A DNA stretch of 64,000 bases from Franconibacter pulveris DSM 19144 (GTDB taxonomy: Bacteria; Pseudomonadota; Gammaproteobacteria; Enterobacterales; Enterobacteriaceae). The notes under the pieces are model-generated. The model had not been told where the DNA came from. It worked only from the letters and a program-made list of their open reading frames with translations, and searched no databases. The DNA is taken from the NCBI GenBank assembly GCA_000621185.1, contig KK211221.1:577347-641346 (forward strand), given 5' to 3'. Of this stretch, positions 61,403 to 64,000 are shown piece after piece; position 1 is the stretch's first letter; each line of letters begins with the position of its first letter. Made by a program: the position numbers and the translations under genes.

Positions 61403-61468
61403 AACGTTTGTCCTGATTGTCTTTAATGACGATAAGCGCAGGGATGGAGTATAGGTGGCCGCTAAAGG

Positions 61469-61930
61469 CTACGCCTCCACCGGCAGGGCTGTGGTGTATT
61501 TTATCTGCTCCATGGCGAAACTCGAAGTGACCTCGGAAAAGCCCGGCACCTGGTTCACCAGTCGCTTGTAAAACTCGTCATACCGCTTCATATCCGCTAC
61601 CTGAACCTGCATCAGGTAGTCGTACTCCCCCGCCATGCGCCAGAAGCCCAGCACCTCAGGCATGCCGCTGACCACCGAGACAAAGTGGCTGTACCACTCG
61701 CGGTTATGGTGCTGGGTTTTGATAAGCATAAACGCCGTCAGGCCGAGGCCGAGCTTTTCCGGGTCCAGCAGCGCCACTTTACCCGTGACATAACCTTCTT
61801 CTTCCAGACGCCGGAGCCGTTTCCAGCAGGGGGTTGTTGTCAGATTAACGGCATCGGCGAGCGCCTGCAAAGAGCGGGTGCAGTCACTTTGCAGCAACGC
61901 AAGGAGCTTGCGGTCAATTTTATCTAACAT
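61469..61930 (-). CDS. decR: Lrp/AsnC-family cysteine-responsive regulator DecR
   Basis: A 153-residue Lrp-type regulator (YbaO). The N-terminal HTH ([27 protein letters not shown]) and C-terminal RAM/ACT-like effector domain ([13 protein letters not shown]) match E. coli DecR, an activator of cysteine-desulfhydrase genes. The start at 61930 is the conserved [10 protein letters not shown]. It is divergent from cdsH, 115 bp away. In Salmonella the equivalent regulator controls cdsH, so the same control is likely here. Confidence 0.94.
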   Translation of the reverse strand: MLDKIDRKLLALLQSDCTRSLQALADAVNLTTTPCWKRLRRLEEEGYVTGKVALLDPEKLGLGLTAFMLIKTQHHNREWYSHFVSVVSGMPEVLGFWRMAGEYDYLMQVQVADMKRYDEFYKRLVNQVPGFSEVTSSFAMEQIKYTTALPVEA

Positions 61931-62045
61931 AGCGGCCACCAGGAGAATAATTTTCTCTTATTCAAGCCGCCTGTAGGTGAAATGGCAACGTTTTTCCCCG
62001 CGCTCTTCGTTACTCTAAGCACAAATTGACAAACGGATCACGCGC

Positions 62046-63107
62046 ATGACCAGCTCCTGGGTACGCCACGCCATTACTGAAATCAACGCTGATAACCAGC
62101 GTTCTGCGGATACGCACCTGCTGCGCCTGCCGCTGCCCGCCTTTCCGGGCATTTACCTCTATCTGAAAGATGAAAGCACTCACCCGACCGGCAGCCTGAA
62201 GCACCGCCTCGCCCGCTCTCTTTTTCTCTACGCCTTAAGCAACGGCTGGATAAAAGAAGGCACGCCGATTATTGAAGCCTCCTCGGGGTCGACCGCCGTT
62301 TCAGAAGCCTGGTTCGCCCGGCTGCTGGGGTTGCCTTTTATCGCGGTCATGCCCGCCTGTACGGCGAAGCGCAAAGTTGAGCAGATAGCGTTTTACGGCG
62401 GCCGCTGCCACTTCGTGCAAAGCGCCTGCGAAATTTACGATGCGTCCGAGACGCTGGCGCGCGAGCTCGGCGGCCATTATATGGACCAGTTTACCTACGC
62501 CGAGCGCGCCACCGACTGGCGAGGCAACAACAATATCGCCGACAGCATTTTTCGCCAGATGCGCCATGAGCCGCATCCGGTGCCGTCGTACATTGTGATG
62601 AGCGCGGGCACGGGCGGCACGTCCGCAACGCTTGGCCGTTACCTGCGCTACCAGGGACACGACACGAAGCTGATGGTAGTAGACCCGCAAAACTCGGTGT
62701 TTATGGATTACTGGCACACCCGCGACAACACGTTGCGAAGCGGCGTGGGGAGTAAGATTGAGGGCATCGGCCGCCCGCGCGTGGAGCCTTCTTTTATTCC
62801 GGACGTCGTGGATGAGATGTTGCGCGTGCCGGACGCCGCGAGCGTCGCCGCCATGCAGTGGCTGGAGACGCAGCTTGGCCGCAAAGTGGGCGCCTCCACC
62901 GGCACCAATATGTGGGGCGCGTTGCAGCTGGCGGCGCGCATGCGCGACGAAGGCCGCCTAGGGGCGATTGTCACCCTGCTGTGCGACAGCGGCGAGCGCT
63001 ATCTCGATACCTATTACCAGCCGGAATGGGTGGCGAAAAACATCGGCGACCTGGCGCCGTATCAGGCGGCGCTGGCCTCGCTGCTGGAAGAAAAAAAGCC
63101 GGGCTAG
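62046..63107 (+). CDS. cdsH: PLP-dependent cysteine desulfhydrase CdsH
   Basis: A 353-residue fold-type II PLP enzyme related to cysteine synthase. The PLP Lys52 lies in [12 protein letters not shown], the Asn/Ser loop is [12 protein letters not shown], and the phosphate-binding Gly loop is [12 protein letters not shown]. It corresponds to Salmonella CdsH, which degrades L-cysteine to pyruvate, ammonia and sulfide; E. coli K-12 lacks it here. Linkage to decR supports the assignment. The stop codon lies inside a 20-bp palindrome that acts as terminator for the convergent cof. Confidence 0.86.
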   Translation: MTSSWVRHAITEINADNQRSADTHLLRLPLPAFPGIYLYLKDESTHPTGSLKHRLARSLFLYALSNGWIKEGTPIIEASSGSTAVSEAWFARLLGLPFIAVMPACTAKRKVEQIAFYGGRCHFVQSACEIYDASETLARELGGHYMDQFTYAERATDWRGNNNIADSIFRQMRHEPHPVPSYIVMSAGTGGTSATLGRYLRYQGHDTKLMVVDPQNSVFMDYWHTRDNTLRSGVGSKIEGIGRPRVEPSFIPDVVDEMLRVPDAASVAAMQWLETQLGRKVGASTGTNMWGALQLAARMRDEGRLGAIVTLLCDSGERYLDTYYQPEWVAKNIGDLAPYQAALASLLEEKKPG

Positions 63108-63115
63108 CCCGGCTT
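63096..63115 (-). terminator. Terminator of cof inside the cdsH 3' end
   Basis: A perfect 20-bp palindrome AAGCCGGGCTAGCCCGGCTT is followed on the minus strand by TTTTTCTTCC. It lies 14 bp after the cof stop. Its centre contains the TAG stop of cdsH, so the hairpin is encoded partly within cdsH. Confidence 0.85.
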
Positions 63116-63129
63116 GCTGGAAATCCTCA

Positions 63130-63948
63130 TCATTCGGGGGAATAAGTAAGGTGTGGTGTATCCAGCCAATGTGTTAAATAGTGTGAAACCGCCTGTCGGC
63201 TACAGTGACCTATCACCGGCAGGTGGGGTAAATCCGCTATTAGCTGCGGCATGGCGTTGCCCATAATCAGCCCATGCCCGACCAGCGAGAGCATCTCGCG
63301 ATCGTTCATGGCGTCGCCGAACGCCATGCATTCCGCCAGCGTATAACCCAGATGCTGGCTCAGCACGGTCAGCGCTGCGCCCTTATTGCATCCCGGCGGC
63401 AGCACTTCCAGACAATCTGAGGCGGAAAAGCACAGGTGCGCGTTGTTTCCCAGCGCCTCGTTAAGCTGAACGCGCAGGCGACACAGATCGTCATGATCGC
63501 CGCAGAAGCAGATCTTCGTCACCCGGTGCGCCGGGATCCGTTTGAGATCCACCAGTTGATAACGAAAGCCGCTATAGCGGTGCGCGACGAGCAGCTCCGG
63601 CATATCGCGGTCGGTCAGCCAGCCGTCATCATTAAAGACGTGAATGCTCGCCTGTGTATCCCAGTGGCTGTGCAGCACCGTTTCCGCCACGCCGGGCGCC
63701 AAATCCTGGCTGTGCAGCAGTTCCCCTTCCAGGGTATGAATGCGGGTGCCGTTGCCGGTTATCAAAAACGCTTCCAGAGAAAACTGGCCGAGAAGGGGTC
63801 GCATCTCCATGACGTGCCTGCCGGTCGCAAAGGCCAGCGCAATGTCCCGCTCCTTCAGGCGGCGCAGCGTGCTGATAGTCTTTTCGCCCAGCCGATGGTC
63901 CGGCATCAGCAGCGTGCCGTCCATATCAAAGGCCGCGAGTTTCGCCAT
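63130..63948 (-). CDS. cof: HMP-PP phosphatase / HAD hydrolase Cof
   Basis: A 272-residue Cof-type HAD phosphatase. Motif I is FDMDGTL (Asp8 nucleophile, Asp10 acid), and motif IV is [11 protein letters not shown]. Motif II lies in FATGRHV. E. coli Cof hydrolyses the thiamine intermediate HMP-PP and other phosphates. Length is identical to E. coli. An AGGAGAT site precedes the ATG. Confidence 0.94.
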   Translation of the reverse strand: MAKLAAFDMDGTLLMPDHRLGEKTISTLRRLKERDIALAFATGRHVMEMRPLLGQFSLEAFLITGNGTRIHTLEGELLHSQDLAPGVAETVLHSHWDTQASIHVFNDDGWLTDRDMPELLVAHRYSGFRYQLVDLKRIPAHRVTKICFCGDHDDLCRLRVQLNEALGNNAHLCFSASDCLEVLPPGCNKGAALTVLSQHLGYTLAECMAFGDAMNDREMLSLVGHGLIMGNAMPQLIADLPHLPVIGHCSRQAVSHYLTHWLDTPHLTYSPE

Positions 63949-64000
63949 GGTTATCTCCTGTGTGAAGCTGATTGCATGCCGAAAAGTATCGCCTGGTATA

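Overview
The window is a chromosomal segment of an enteric gammaproteobacterium (Enterobacteriaceae). Gene content, moderately high GC and gene order match the Escherichia coli copA-to-cof region read in the opposite orientation. The dispersed palindromes, the CdsH/DecR pair, the lac genes without lacY beside them and the absence of fsr and aes point to a Cronobacter-like genome. The genus is inferred, not proven.

Core backbone, left half (1-28.1 kb): copA (partial), ybaP, ybaK, ushA, ybaL, gsk, hemH, adk, htpG, recR, ybaB, dnaX, apt, ybaN, priC, ybaM, mscK, acrR, acrA, acrB, tomB, hha, maa, ylaC, then the Zur-type ribosomal paralogues rpmE2-rpmJ2. Classic regulatory elements are legible: a sigma-32 promoter before htpG, the dnaX frameshift signal for gamma, the AcrR operator and a marbox between acrR and acrA, and a Zur box before rpmE2.

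Accessory block 1 (28.1-37.4 kb) sits between ylaC and pdeB (ylaB). It holds a dCache chemoreceptor, a putative sulfur operon (Cys-Cys leader ORF, Fe(II)/2-oxoglutarate-type oxygenase, and MetQ-, MetN- and MetI-like ABC genes, the MetN being short), and a sugar cluster (PTS EIIBC, mannonate-dehydratase-like enolase-superfamily enzyme, GntR/UTRA regulator). pdeB, an XRE regulator with two membrane helices, and ybaA follow.

Accessory block 2 (40.3-53.0 kb) sits between ybaA and ffs. It holds lacZ-lacI, a divergent YczE-like membrane protein and MocR regulator, a HicA-like/HTH two-gene module with tandem palindromic operators, a small RHH two-gene operon, a PRISE-type reductase with a divergent LysR regulator, and a 2.1-kb insertion next to ffs. 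That insertion is bounded by a 24/25-bp copy of the ffs 3' end and carries a frameshifted N-acetylmuramidase gene with a candidate periplasmic immunity gene.

Core backbone, right end (53.0-64 kb): ffs (4.5S RNA) with its promoter, a Ner-like regulator, atl (ybaZ), ybaY, tesB, amtB, glnK (sigma-54/NtrC controlled), mdlB, mdlA, decR, cdsH and cof. The functional themes are nucleotide metabolism, replication, drug efflux, nitrogen sensing and cysteine handling in the core, and nutrient scavenging plus toxin-like modules in the accessory blocks.
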